Shown: positions 40,341-48,263 of the stretch, piece after piece | Numbering within the stretch: position 1 is the stretch's first letter | Layout of the letters: every line of letters begins with the position of its first letter | Assembly: GCA_964512325.1 (NCBI GenBank) | Contig: CAZEGN010000007.1 | Coordinates: 1-48,263, forward strand | Length of the DNA: 48,263 nt | DNA from: JACQZO01 sp964512325 | Lineage (GTDB): Bacteria > Patescibacteriota > Gracilibacteria > RBG-16-42-10 | Reading direction: 5' to 3' | Position numbers and translations under genes: made by a program | The notes under the pieces: model-generated | Told to the model about the DNA's origin: nothing | What the model saw: only the letters and a program-made list of their open reading frames with translations | The model's database searches: none

Positions 40341-41744
40341 ATGTCAAAAACAGCTCAACATATAGGCCGCATTAGCCGTATTATCGGCGTCGTCGTTGAC
40401 GTCTATTTCGCCGACCATATTCCTGAAATTTATTCCGCCTTGGTTACGAAAAACAGTGCCGGCGAAAAAGTCACTTTGGAGGTACAAAGTCACCTTGGTG
40501 CGGGTATTGTACGCACCGTAGCTATGGTAAGTACTGATGGCTTGCAATGTGATCAAGAAGTAACTGATACTGGTGCACCGATTAGCACTCCAGTAGGAAA
40601 AGATGTGTTGGGTCGTGTCTTCAATGTGACTGGTGACCCAATTGATGACGGTGATGCATTACCCAAAGACGTAGAACGTCGATCAATCCATGCTTTGCCC
40701 CCGACTTTTACTGAGCAAAGTTCAAAAGTTGAGGTATTAGAAACAGGAATTAAGGTGATCGACTTGCTCTGTCCCTTCACTAAGGGTGGAAAAGTAGCCA
40801 TGTTCGGTGGTGCTGGTGTAGGCAAGACCGTCGTAATGCAGGAACTTATTCACAATGTCGCCATGGCTCATGGTGGCTATTCAGTATTTGCTGGAGTTGG
40901 AGAGCGCTCACGTGAAGGTAATGATCTGATTCATGAAATGAAAGATAGTGGGGTTATTGATAAGTTGGCGATGGTGTTTGGTCAAATGAATGAACCACCT
41001 GGAGCTCGTATGCGTGTCGCTTTTACTGGCCTTACTATCGCTGAAAAGTTTCGTGATGAAGGCAAAGATATTTTGATGTTTATTGATAATATTTTCCGCT
41101 TCACTCAAGCAGGCGCTGAAGTTTCAGCTTTGCTTGGCCGTATGCCTAGTGCAGTGGGTTATCAACCTACCTTGGCGACTGACATGGCGGTCCTACAAGA
41201 GCGTATTACGACCACCAAAACAGGCTCTATTACTTCTGTGCAAGCGGTATATGTACCAGCTGATGACTTAACAGATCCTGCTCCTGCTACCACTTTTGCT
41301 CACTTGGACGCGACTATTGTCTTGTCTCGTAACCTTGCCTCAATTGGTATTTACCCAGCAGTAGACCCTTTAGATTCCACTTCGCTAGCAGTAGAGCCCA
41401 GCATTGTTGGTGATGAGCATTATGAAGTAGCGCAAGAAGTGCGCCGTATTTTGCAGCGCTATAAAGAGCTACAAGATGTAATTGCTATTCTCGGCATGGA
41501 AGAATTGTCAGAAGAAGATCGTCGTTTGGTACAAAGAGCACGTAAAGTACAAAAGTTCCTCTCCCAAAGCTTCTTTGTCGCTGAGCAATTTACTGGAGCT
41601 CCCGGCAAATATGTAAGCAAGGCAGATACTGTGCGCAGCTTTAAAGAAATCCTTTCTGGTGCCTGCGATCACATTGAAGAACAGCATTTCTATATGGCTG
41701 GCAATATTGAGGAGGTAAAAGAGCGAGCGCAAAAGCAAAGCTAG
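40341..41744 (+). CDS. atpD: ATP synthase F1 subunit beta
   Basis: The catalytic subunit has Walker A GGAGVGKTVVMQELIHN, GERSREGNDL, the Walker B region ILMFIDNIFRFTQAGAEVSALLGRMPSAVGYQPTLATDM, ERITTTKTGSITSVQAVYVPADDLTDPAPATTF and the DELSEED-like segment MEELSEEDRRLVQRARKVQKFLSQSF. The catalytic Glu in VGERSREG is present. 467 residues, full length. The leader before ATG (TTTTCTT) has no ribosome site. Confidence 0.98.
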   Translation: MSKTAQHIGRISRIIGVVVDVYFADHIPEIYSALVTKNSAGEKVTLEVQSHLGAGIVRTVAMVSTDGLQCDQEVTDTGAPISTPVGKDVLGRVFNVTGDPIDDGDALPKDVERRSIHALPPTFTEQSSKVEVLETGIKVIDLLCPFTKGGKVAMFGGAGVGKTVVMQELIHNVAMAHGGYSVFAGVGERSREGNDLIHEMKDSGVIDKLAMVFGQMNEPPGARMRVAFTGLTIAEKFRDEGKDILMFIDNIFRFTQAGAEVSALLGRMPSAVGYQPTLATDMAVLQERITTTKTGSITSVQAVYVPADDLTDPAPATTFAHLDATIVLSRNLASIGIYPAVDPLDSTSLAVEPSIVGDEHYEVAQEVRRILQRYKELQDVIAILGMEELSEEDRRLVQRARKVQKFLSQSFFVAEQFTGAPGKYVSKADTVRSFKEILSGACDHIEEQHFYMAGNIEEVKERAQKQS

Positions 41745-41750
41745 TCATTA

Positions 41751-42179
41751 ATGCTCCCTTCCATGAATCTTATTCAGACAGTTATCATTCGCAATCCTGA
41801 TCAAAATTATACTTTTGAACAAGTAGAATCAGTAAGTGTTGTTACGGATAAAGGCCCCATGATTATTTATGGCAAACATGCCTCTTTGACCGGCAAAATT
41901 GCTTTTAGCGTTTTGAAGATCAAGCATGGCAATATGCTTGAGAGCTTCATGGTGAGAAATGGTTTGCTCTTCATTAACAATGACGAGAACGCGGTTGTTA
42001 TTCTAGCTTCAACTATTGAGCAAATAGCCGAAGTATCAATCGAAACAATTGAATCTTATTTAGCAAAAGTAAGGGATCAACTTGAAAATGATCAAACTCT
42101 TTTACCCATCCAGTTTCGCTACCTAGAAAACGAAAAGTTGACCTTGATGGAGCAATTATCGGTACTCAAGAAAAAATAG
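41751..42179 (+). CDS. atpC: ATP synthase F1 subunit epsilon
   Basis: The 142-residue product lies directly after atpD (6 bases) and has the epsilon layout: an N-terminal beta sandwich (TVIIRNPDQNYTFEQVESVSVVTDKGPMIIYGKHASLTGKI, MVRNGLLFINNDENAVVIL) and a two-helix C-terminus (ETIESYLAKVRDQLEN...EKLTLMEQLSVLKKK). The classic E-x-G-x-L-x-I-L-P-G-H pattern is replaced by PMIIYGKHASL. A second ATG (41763) may be the true start. A hairpin follows. Confidence 0.9.
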   Translation: MLPSMNLIQTVIIRNPDQNYTFEQVESVSVVTDKGPMIIYGKHASLTGKIAFSVLKIKHGNMLESFMVRNGLLFINNDENAVVILASTIEQIAEVSIETIESYLAKVRDQLENDQTLLPIQFRYLENEKLTLMEQLSVLKKK

Positions 42180-42203
42180 TTAGAAAAAGCAGCAAAAAAC
42201 AGG

Positions 42204-42209
42204 TATAAT
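42204..42209 (+). promoter_or_regulatory. Possible -10 upstream of the antiporter-like gene
   Basis: A perfect TATAAT lies 68 bases before ATG 42277, directly before the terminator hairpin. No good -35. It may give separate expression of the antiporter-like gene. Confidence 0.35.
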
Positions 42210-42211
42210 AG

Positions 42212-42240
42212 AGAGATAGTTTTATTTGACTATCTCTTTT
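42212..42240 (+). terminator. Terminator of the ATP synthase operon
   Basis: Arms 42212-42220 (AGAGATAGT) and 42229-42237 are perfect complements with an 8-base loop, followed by TTTT. It lies 33 bases after the atpC stop. Confidence 0.75.
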
Positions 42241-42276
42241 TGAATCGATAATATCCAGCCTCATAAAACATAATGT

Positions 42277-44241
42277 ATGTCAGCCGCATCTATCAAGCAT
42301 CATATCCCAAAACATCCTGAAAGAGAGACCGATGAAACATTGACTATGACTCGTCGTGGATTTTTGCGTGTATTTGGAGCAGCTGCTGTAGCAGCTACTG
42401 CTTATGGCATGCTGCCGAGTACACCGGAAACTCATGAAACTGAGCAGCGAGCTGAAAATGCAGTTCGTCATCTGCAAGAACATGCACCAGAAATCGCCGG
42501 CTTAAGTGTGATCGATGTGTTGGGAGCCGGGCTCTTCGTGCACGGTGTGCATACCCTTACCAAAGAGCAACCAATCAATAAGGGCCACTATGCTGCTTTA
42601 GGTGCTCTACTGGCTGCTAAATACCGCTATGCAACACCAGAACAGCAACATCATTTGACTGGTGAAATCCAGAGCAACTTTAAAGCTTTAGGTGTAATCA
42701 TCGGTACCATTACTATTGGTGATGGACTTAAAATGGACTTGAGCAAAACTTGTGAAAAGCTGCTAAAAGGGGCTGCTACACCTGCAGACAAAGTTGCCCT
42801 GCTGAATATGTTTGCCAGTGCGGTAGCACCGGTAACTACAACCGTAGGAGCGGCTGCTATTATTTCTGATACGGCTCGCGAGCTCGCTCAAGGCGACAAA
42901 GATTTTATGGCAGTAAGTATTGGTCATGGTAGCGGTAGGGCCGGCTATTTGCTCTTTGGGGATCCTCCATTTTTGGCAATGATTGCAAAGTATGGCTTCC
43001 GTGAAGCTGTAACTTGGCAAAGCACACGCATGTTAGCACCAGCACTTTATTCGCTGGCGTCTAGCACATACAAAATGAATCTCATTCTAGCAAAAAGAGC
43101 AGGGCTGCAAGGAGAAGCTGCATGGAAAAAAGCAGCAAATGATACTTTCACCGGACTTACTAATAATATTCCCCATCTTGCTGAAATAATCTGGAAGTCA
43201 CTCAAAAATGTAGGCAGCTACTTTGGCATGCGCAAATTGAGTACAGCAGAGGAAACAGGCATTCAGGTAGAACTTGGCTCTTATATAAAAACGCGTCTGG
43301 AAAATTTAGCCAGATTGCCTTGGGATGAAAAATTTAATGAGGGCAGTAGCGAAGACTTTGCCGGTATGGTGACTGATATAGATGACACAGCTTGGGAAGA
43401 GAGCGTGAAAACATTTGTAGCTGGCATGAGCAGTGAAGCAGATCATGCTGAAGAGCAAAATCCAATTAAAGTTATTAGTGATAGTTTAGTGGATTGCTTC
43501 TTAGCAAGAGACTTTGCCAAAGCTAAAGAACTTCTGATCAAAAATGGGGGCCATACTGAAGCTGAGGCTGATAATATTATTAGCAATATTAAGCTGAATT
43601 TGCCTGCTATTTATCAAGAAAAGCAAGATAAACCATCCCAGAAAGGCCTACGTCAACGAATCAGTGAATGGCTTGCTCCAGTTAGAAATACTACAGACCC
43701 GCACCGTTTGGGTGTAGCTTTTGGGCATAATACAAAAGACGTGTTAAATGTGTTTCCGTTTCAAGCGAACTGTGTTCCCTTTTTGCTGCCATTATTGCAA
43801 TCCTTCATCGCTAAACTGGAACATGCCGGCTTAAGTGAAACGCAAAGAGAGTTAACTATCTTCGCTATTATCATGGTATTTAGCATGTTTGCTGATAACT
43901 ATGTTGCCGTAAAAATGGGCCTAGATTTGCTGCCACACAAACCGCAAATTCCTTTAATTGCCGGCATTGAAGGCGGAGAATTGACTTCAATTGGCAATAT
44001 GGCAAATATGACACAATTTTCTAGCAATGAATATAGTTTAGCCGACTCACTGAAACGCTGGAAATGGGCAATAGACAATGTGGCTTTTGGTGTGCTCTAT
44101 TCTCAGTGGCTAGGAGAAGCTTCAATTAGACCTACTGATGAGGATGTGCAAACTGCTCGTCGACACGCCCATGCTTTCTTCACCACTACTATCGGCAACA
44201 AGCATGTGCAAGAAGCGGTAGCGATGCTACAAGCTGCCTAA
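42277..44241 (+). CDS. NhaD / ion-transporter-superfamily-like protein with Tat-like N-terminus
   Basis: The 654-residue product starts with a twin-arginine motif (TRRGFLRVFG, residues 25-34) and an alanine-rich hydrophobic stretch. The rest resembles NhaD/ion-transporter antiporters. Half 1 has LLNMFASAVAPVTTTVGAAAI (about 176-196) and GHGSGRAGYLLFGDPPFLAMI (about 216-236), like NhaD's SAVLDNLTTT and GGAWSPIGD. Half 2 has FAIIMVFSMFADNYVAVKMG (about 529-548) and AGIEGGELTSIGNMANMTQF (about 562-581), like its second re-entrant loop. A long charged insertion (about 310-480) separates the halves. A Na+/H+ exchange role would fit the Na+-type ATP synthase just upstream. The family call is by eye and may be off. 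Confidence 0.65.
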   Translation: MSAASIKHHIPKHPERETDETLTMTRRGFLRVFGAAAVAATAYGMLPSTPETHETEQRAENAVRHLQEHAPEIAGLSVIDVLGAGLFVHGVHTLTKEQPINKGHYAALGALLAAKYRYATPEQQHHLTGEIQSNFKALGVIIGTITIGDGLKMDLSKTCEKLLKGAATPADKVALLNMFASAVAPVTTTVGAAAIISDTARELAQGDKDFMAVSIGHGSGRAGYLLFGDPPFLAMIAKYGFREAVTWQSTRMLAPALYSLASSTYKMNLILAKRAGLQGEAAWKKAANDTFTGLTNNIPHLAEIIWKSLKNVGSYFGMRKLSTAEETGIQVELGSYIKTRLENLARLPWDEKFNEGSSEDFAGMVTDIDDTAWEESVKTFVAGMSSEADHAEEQNPIKVISDSLVDCFLARDFAKAKELLIKNGGHTEAEADNIISNIKLNLPAIYQEKQDKPSQKGLRQRISEWLAPVRNTTDPHRLGVAFGHNTKDVLNVFPFQANCVPFLLPLLQSFIAKLEHAGLSETQRELTIFAIIMVFSMFADNYVAVKMGLDLLPHKPQIPLIAGIEGGELTSIGNMANMTQFSSNEYSLADSLKRWKWAIDNVAFGVLYSQWLGEASIRPTDEDVQTARRHAHAFFTTTIGNKHVQEAVAMLQAA

Positions 44242-44252
44242 GTAAACAATAC

Positions 44253-44292
44253 AAAAAAGCAGACCGAGCAAAATTCTCAGTCTGCTTTTTTT
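44253..44292. terminator. Bidirectional terminator between convergent genes
   Basis: AAAAAAGCAGACCGAG (44253-44268) pairs with CTCAGTCTGCTTTTTT (from 44276), with one C/A mismatch, and has A-runs before and T-runs after. It serves both the antiporter-like gene and the opposite-strand membrane gene. Confidence 0.88.
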
Positions 44293-44305
44293 ATGATGAC
44301 TAATA

Positions 44306-44770
44306 TTAGCGAATCATGTAACCAAAGTAGGCAAATACCAAACCTAAAACTAAGATCACAGCTCCAGCTGCAGTTGCCAAAGCAGGAACTGACTTGTAGC
44401 TTTTAGCAATGCTGGTTGATAATTGTGGGAAGAGAATTATCAACGCACCTTTAAGGAAGGTAAGCCAACAAATGATCGTTACCAGTACTGTCCAATCACC
44501 ACGCCAGAAATTATGCGACATCACCATCAGCCAACCAAGTACCAAGGTAAAAAAGCCCGTGACGAAAAGCAGCAATGAATTTTGACCGTTACTCGCTTCC
44601 GCCATCATCGCAAGATACAAGCGACGATTGAGCAACACTCCTAATCCTACAATTACCAAAATGACGGCAAGCGCCCGAGCGAACATTACTGATTGCATCA
44701 TCATAATGGTATTCCCCATTCCCCCAGAACCCATCATTGCTGCATTCAAGGCACTCATTGCGTCTACCAT
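44306..44770 (-). CDS. Four-helix membrane protein
   Basis: The 154-residue product has a methionine/glycine-rich N-terminus and four membrane helices (about residues 28-46, 64-84, 93-112 and 130-150). The LLNRRLYLAMM and WRGDWTVLVTIICWLTFLKGALIILFPQL segments look like a small integral-membrane family seen in CPR and proteobacteria; no function is known. It is convergent with the antiporter-like gene across a shared terminator. Confidence 0.75.
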   Translation of the reverse strand: MVDAMSALNAAMMGSGGMGNTIMMMQSVMFARALAVILVIVGLGVLLNRRLYLAMMAEASNGQNSLLLFVTGFFTLVLGWLMVMSHNFWRGDWTVLVTIICWLTFLKGALIILFPQLSTSIAKSYKSVPALATAAGAVILVLGLVFAYFGYMIR

Positions 44771-44901
44771 AGAAATATATTAAAGACACTGTGATTCTAT
44801 AATACTTGCTGTCATTGAAAAGCGATTACTAAGGACAGAGTAGTACTTTCATTTTCAAACAGTACTTGTCCCATCGCCTGCCAAAGTGCCATTTGCCTCA
44901 A

Positions 44902-45711
44902 TCAACTTCTTGCTGCAAGTAATTGCTCGACCAATTCACAAAAACCCAGCACACCTGGTTGGATAGTCACAAATTGAGGTAATATCGCCATATGAGGGAC
45001 ATGCCGGGCAATATTCGCAACACCAACTGAATAAGGAAACAATTGATGATCAAACATTTCCTGATCATTACGACTATCGCCAACAGTGATCACTTGTTCT
45101 ACAGTCGCTTTTAATTCAGGTACCAGCCTAATTGTTTTCAGAATACCAGAAGCTTTGTGTTGATCAGGATGCTTGATATGACCGTGAATGCTGCTGTAAG
45201 TAAATCCATAGCCTGCACTGCTACATATTGTTTCAATATCCGCCAAATCAGTGTGCGATAAGTTTCCTAACGGAAAGGTGAAATCAGTAAGTCTCGTCAC
45301 GCAATCACCCGTTGGAACCAGCTGTGGATACTTCTCTTTTAATCGTTCAAACACCTTCAGTCGACCTAATCTGCCAGCTTCAATTGCAGCCAAAGAGACA
45401 GGTGGCATAGTTGCTTCATCAACCATTAACAAACGCATGTCAGCCTCTTTCTGCTTAGGGCAATAAATTCCGCCATTTTCACCAATACCTCCTACCACCG
45501 GCAAGTATTCTACCATGCCCTGCACCCAAGAAGCAGGTCTTCCAGTGACCAATAAAACCCGAATACTCGCCCGTAAACATACTTCAAAAGCTCTGATGAG
45601 TTCTGCTGAAAAATGGCCATCCTCATTGGTCAAAGTACCATCAATATCAGTAGCGATAGTGGTTATGTCCTTTAACCAATCTGACTTGTGAGCATGAGCG
45701 AGCGGCTGCAT
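44902..45711 (-). CDS. HAD-superfamily sugar-phosphatase-like hydrolase
   Basis: The 269-residue product has HAD motif I ATDIDGTLTNEDG (D-x-D near residue 20), motif II LLVTGRPASW, a Cof-type C2 cap, and motif IV VGDSRNDQEMFDH with the SVGVANIARH end. The layout matches the Cof/SPP group, which dephosphorylates sugar phosphates or nucleotides using Mg2+. The substrate cannot be named. It lies 56 bases downstream of a methyltransferase-like gene on the same strand. Confidence 0.9.
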   Translation of the reverse strand: MQPLAHAHKSDWLKDITTIATDIDGTLTNEDGHFSAELIRAFEVCLRASIRVLLVTGRPASWVQGMVEYLPVVGGIGENGGIYCPKQKEADMRLLMVDEATMPPVSLAAIEAGRLGRLKVFERLKEKYPQLVPTGDCVTRLTDFTFPLGNLSHTDLADIETICSSAGYGFTYSSIHGHIKHPDQHKASGILKTIRLVPELKATVEQVITVGDSRNDQEMFDHQLFPYSVGVANIARHVPHMAILPQFVTIQPGVLGFCELVEQLLAARS

Positions 45712-45767
45712 AGAAGATGTCGATCAATTTTAGACAAGGTAGCATAAAACCGACCAGGCGCAACGCC

Positions 45768-46478
45768 CTAGAAAGAGAAACCGAGAGTTGTCATAACTTG
45801 CCTACGAAAAGAGTGCATGCTTTGTGGCTTGTCATTTTTTTGCCACTGGAGCAGATATTGATCATAGCCATTTTGTGTTTCAGTGCGATAATTGTATTGC
45901 AGAAAGCTCTCATCGAAACAAGGATTCTTTCCCGCACACACCAAATCTACACTCTCTAATATGTTTGGCCAAAATTTAGTCATTAACTCAAATTCTTTTT
46001 CATTAAACAATGTACAGAGTACTTTCGTACCAACGGCCGCATTTTGTAATGCCAGCGCAATCATATAAAGCCACGGCTCTACCTGTTGCGGCCCGTCCTG
46101 CATGGGATTTCCCACAAATACTTCGGGATGACGAAGCAAAATGAGATCTGTATCGGCAGGGTAGAGAGCCACCACATCAGCTTGTGCTGCATTCGCACAA
46201 TAAAACTGTGTATGCCCATCTGCATATTTTTTCTTTGCCCACTCAATTGCATCCCAGTCGACATCTACACCTAGCTGTTTACAAATCAGCCCCTGCTTTT
46301 GACAGGCAGTACGAATAACACCCGTATCACTGCCAGCACGACAGCCAATATTCAACACAGTATATATGCTTCCTCTTGGCTTCGCCGTTTGCCTAATAAT
46401 ATTGCTGAGCAATGCCTCAAAAACTTTAGCCTTCTGAATTTCGATCTCCTCCCTTTTACTTAGGTCCAAACTTGCCAT
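45768..46478 (-). CDS. Class I methyltransferase-like protein
   Basis: The 236-residue product has VLNIGCRAGSDTGVIRTACQKQG (motif I with G-x-x-x-G), LGVDVDWDAIEWAKKKYADG (the acidic residue after strand 2), FYCANAAQADVV and DLILLRHPEVFVGNP, in methyltransferase order. The C-terminal 40 residues are polar. The target is unknown. It is divergent from the promoter of the hypothetical gene at 46595 and probably co-transcribed with the HAD gene downstream. Confidence 0.75.
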   Translation of the reverse strand: MASLDLSKREEIEIQKAKVFEALLSNIIRQTAKPRGSIYTVLNIGCRAGSDTGVIRTACQKQGLICKQLGVDVDWDAIEWAKKKYADGHTQFYCANAAQADVVALYPADTDLILLRHPEVFVGNPMQDGPQQVEPWLYMIALALQNAAVGTKVLCTLFNEKEFELMTKFWPNILESVDLVCAGKNPCFDESFLQYNYRTETQNGYDQYLLQWQKNDKPQSMHSFRRQVMTTLGFSF

Positions 46479-46545
46479 AAATGGCTATTATTAGATCATA
46501 TTAGGCTAACATTTAGCTATTCTCACAGTCAAGCCAGCTATAGCA

Positions 46546-46574
46546 TTCACAACAGCACAAAAAGATTGTATAAT
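46546..46574 (+). promoter_or_regulatory. Strong sigma-70-like promoter
   Basis: TTCACA (46546-46551, 5 of 6 to TTGACA) and TATAAT (46569-46574) are 17 bases apart. Transcription would start near 46581, leaving a leader of about 14 bases with no Shine-Dalgarno site before ATG 46595. Confidence 0.75.
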
Positions 46575-46594
46575 TACAGAAGAAACAAAAACAT

Positions 46595-47200
46595 ATGAAT
46601 ACACCAATTGATCTTAAAGAAGGGCAGGAAGCACCAATATCCGCCATCATGAAGCAATTTAATGATCTTGCTTTTCATGTGCAGGCTCATTTAGAAGCAA
46701 AAAGAGAGCAGATTACTAAAGGCAAGCTCGCTGCCACATTAGCAGTACTAGATGGCGATCAAGCCCGGTTACAGCGTCTCGATAAGACCGGGGCAGGTGA
46801 TATTAGTGCAGAGTTAGTATCGATTCAGCTGGAGCTAGACCGAATTTCAGCATTACGTAATAGTGACGATACAGCACGCAAAGCCTGGATAGATGAATAT
46901 ATAACAAAAGCAGTTGCCCAACTTGCCAAAGATATCAAAGCAGGCAAAACAGTATCACCAAGAGACAAGCTACCTTATACCGCAGCCGCCTTTGTGCAAG
47001 GAAACTATTTGCCTGAAGGTGAGCTCAGTGCACCTTTAGCCCGTATTGGTCAAAGCATCGAGGCCGCTGGACAACTTGAGCTTGCGATTCAACAGGCTCA
47101 AAAGCTAGGACTTATTCCCGCCACAATGTCCCTAGATAGGGCAAAAGCTGAGTTTATGGACAGTTATAGCTCAGCAGCAGCAATCCATTTGGATATCTAA
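46595..47200 (+). CDS. Hypothetical protein, 201 residues, helical
   Basis: This soluble, strongly helical protein is rich in A, K, E, Q and L. Residues about 22-90 could form a coiled coil (HLEAKREQITKGKLAATLAV), and AELVSIQLELDRISAL is another long helix. No family was recognised. It resembles the first gene of the window in general composition (LAVIDKQIADL), but a relationship is unproven. It has a good promoter directly upstream and is followed by a 73-base space to the cysteine-rich gene. Confidence 0.6.
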   Translation: MNTPIDLKEGQEAPISAIMKQFNDLAFHVQAHLEAKREQITKGKLAATLAVLDGDQARLQRLDKTGAGDISAELVSIQLELDRISALRNSDDTARKAWIDEYITKAVAQLAKDIKAGKTVSPRDKLPYTAAAFVQGNYLPEGELSAPLARIGQSIEAAGQLELAIQQAQKLGLIPATMSLDRAKAEFMDSYSSAAAIHLDI

Positions 47201-47273
47201 ACACTTGGTGCCGTTAGTAAATATTGGCATTATAGTGAGTAATTAGTATAGTGAGGCAAATTGCCATAATGCC

Positions 47274-48227
47274 ATGATGCAGACATGCTTGCAGTGTGCA
47301 CAAGAGTTCGAGATCAGCGCTCGCGACCTCAGCTTTTATGAGAAAGTCTCACCAGTATTTGGCGGCAAAAAGTATCTCATTCCTCCCCCCCTGCTTTGTT
47401 ACGCTTGTGCTCTTAAGCGCAGGCTTTCTTGGCGTAATGATAGACACTTTTACAGTCGCACCTGCAATAAAAGCGGCGTCGAGCTTATTTCGATGTTTGC
47501 GCCTGATGCACCCGTTAATGTCATTAATAAAGATCTGTGGTGGCAAGATGACTGGGATGCAAAAGACTATGCCCAGGAGTATGACTTTAACAAACCCTTT
47601 TTTGTTCAGTTTCAAGAGCTCATCCAAAAGGTACCACATTCCCACATTATTACTTTTGATAGTATTAACTCTCTCTACACCAATTACAATGGCTTTAACA
47701 AAAACTGCTATCTCTGCGCTGCCGGGAATTACTTAGAAGACAGCTACTACTGTTATAATGCCCAAAATTCCAAAAATTGCTGTGATTGTCTTTTTGTCTA
47801 TAACTGTGAGCTTTGTTATCAATGTGTGCATTGTGAACATTGCTACAATACTGATTTCGCACTTAATAGTCAGAACTGTGTAGATTCGGCTTTTTTAGAG
47901 GACTGTACGGACTGCAAAAATTGTTTGCTCTGCTTTAACCTCAAGCATAAGCAATATTGCATTCTCAATCAGCAGTATACAAAAGAGGAATATGAAAAGC
48001 TTTTGGCAACTTATCATCTTCACACCAAAGAGGGTCAAGAAAGAGCTTTGCAACTCTGGCGCTCTGAGTCACTCAAACATCCTAAAAAAGCTACCCACAA
48101 CAAACAAGCTGAAGACTGCAGTGGTGATTACATTTTGCAATCCCATGACTGCCAGCAATGTTTTATTATGGCTCAAGGCTGTGAGAATTGCACCAATATT
48201 TTTAATGGCGGAGAATTCAAGGATTAA
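47274..48227 (+). CDS. Second cysteine-rich zinc-ribbon protein, apparently shortened
   Basis: The 317-residue product begins with a zinc ribbon (CLQCAQEFEIS...CYACALKRRLSWR, about residues 4-48). That ribbon corresponds to the C-terminal ribbon CEHC...CFRCRHQARLKRR of the 8151-9791 paralogue. A cysteine-rich central array follows (NCYLCAAGNYLEDSYYCYNA, NCELCYQCVHCEHCYN) with NQQYTKEEYEKLL, also found in the paralogue. The protein ends at GCENCTNIFNGGEFKD, where the paralogue continues for about 230 more residues with more CxxC repeats, so this copy lacks the second half. A premature stop or natural short form is possible. Two ATGs are adjacent (47274 and 47277); either may be used. Function is unknown. 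Confidence 0.8.
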   Translation: MMQTCLQCAQEFEISARDLSFYEKVSPVFGGKKYLIPPPLLCYACALKRRLSWRNDRHFYSRTCNKSGVELISMFAPDAPVNVINKDLWWQDDWDAKDYAQEYDFNKPFFVQFQELIQKVPHSHIITFDSINSLYTNYNGFNKNCYLCAAGNYLEDSYYCYNAQNSKNCCDCLFVYNCELCYQCVHCEHCYNTDFALNSQNCVDSAFLEDCTDCKNCLLCFNLKHKQYCILNQQYTKEEYEKLLATYHLHTKEGQERALQLWRSESLKHPKKATHNKQAEDCSGDYILQSHDCQQCFIMAQGCENCTNIFNGGEFKD

Positions 48228-48263
48228 ACGCGCCACCCAGTAAAACTTGGTGAGGAGTGAGGT

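Noticed and set aside
1..48263. CRISPR arrays, prophage, insertion sequences or transposases
   Set aside because: I saw no direct-repeat/spacer pattern, integrase, transposase or terminal inverted repeats. The only tandem repeat is inside the coding array at 3691-4924.
1..48263. Alternative genetic code with TGA read as glycine (known in Absconditabacteria and Gracilibacteria)
   Set aside because: TGA ends several genes at normal family length, for example the U32 gene at 17543-17545, and no glycine positions of conserved families are encoded by TGA.

Overview
This window is a bacterial chromosomal segment with one internal assembly gap (100 Ns at 4080-4179). It is moderately AT-rich, gene-dense and uses the standard code (TGA is a working stop, for example in the 4-base overlap at 17542-17545). 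Two large cysteine-rich zinc-ribbon paralogues of a type common in Patescibacteria (CPR), an almost complete lack of Shine-Dalgarno sites, short leaders, and many family-level matches typical of CPR genomes suggest a CPR bacterium, perhaps near the Peregrinibacteria/Gracilibacteria branch. That placement is inference; no rRNA or ribosomal protein gene is present to test it.

Layout. 1-8.1 kb: large hypothetical proteins, including a protein with a 93-residue tandem repeat that broke the assembly, plus small SRPBCC and DUF1801 genes. 8.1-15.1 kb: cysteine-rich protein, small membrane protein, ABC-F ATPase, O-antigen ligase-like protein, and a run of small widely distributed domains (YdeI, DUF1697, DUF2200). 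15.1-17.8 kb: pyrD, a U32 (TrhP-like) protein and its ferredoxin. 17.8-21.9 kb: an SdpI-like protein behind a 29-bp palindrome, then the most striking locus, a three-gene overlapping operon (COG0523/CobW-like GTPase, nicotianamine synthase-like enzyme, and a free-standing copy of the CobW protein's C-terminal domain). It is divergent from a Fur/Zur-type regulator, with two near-identical palindromes between them. 22-34.5 kb: mixed enzymes (Nudix, rhodanese, PEP-synthase-like, DUF218, methyltransferase-like, RibD-like, CYTH), a PyrF-PyrE fusion, DoxX, DUF4342 and an MFS transporter. 35-42.2 kb: a complete F-type ATP synthase operon in the order small membrane gene(AtpZ/I-like)-atpB-E-F-H-A-G-D-C. 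42.3-48.2 kb: an NhaD/ion-transporter-superfamily-like protein with a Tat-like N-terminus, a membrane protein, a HAD phosphatase, a methyltransferase-like protein, a hypothetical protein and a second cysteine-rich zinc-ribbon protein.

How the genes fit together. The c subunit carries E26 plus an E59-S60-T61...Y64 signature, matching the two-carboxylate Na+-binding type of rotor ring; with the downstream antiporter-like gene this suggests sodium-based energetics. PyrD and PyrF-PyrE supply the last three steps of UMP synthesis from two separate loci. The Fur/CobW/nicotianamine-synthase-like locus looks like a metal-responsive (probably zinc) system that makes a nicotianamine-like metal ligand. 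I do not know of a description of this exact gene arrangement.
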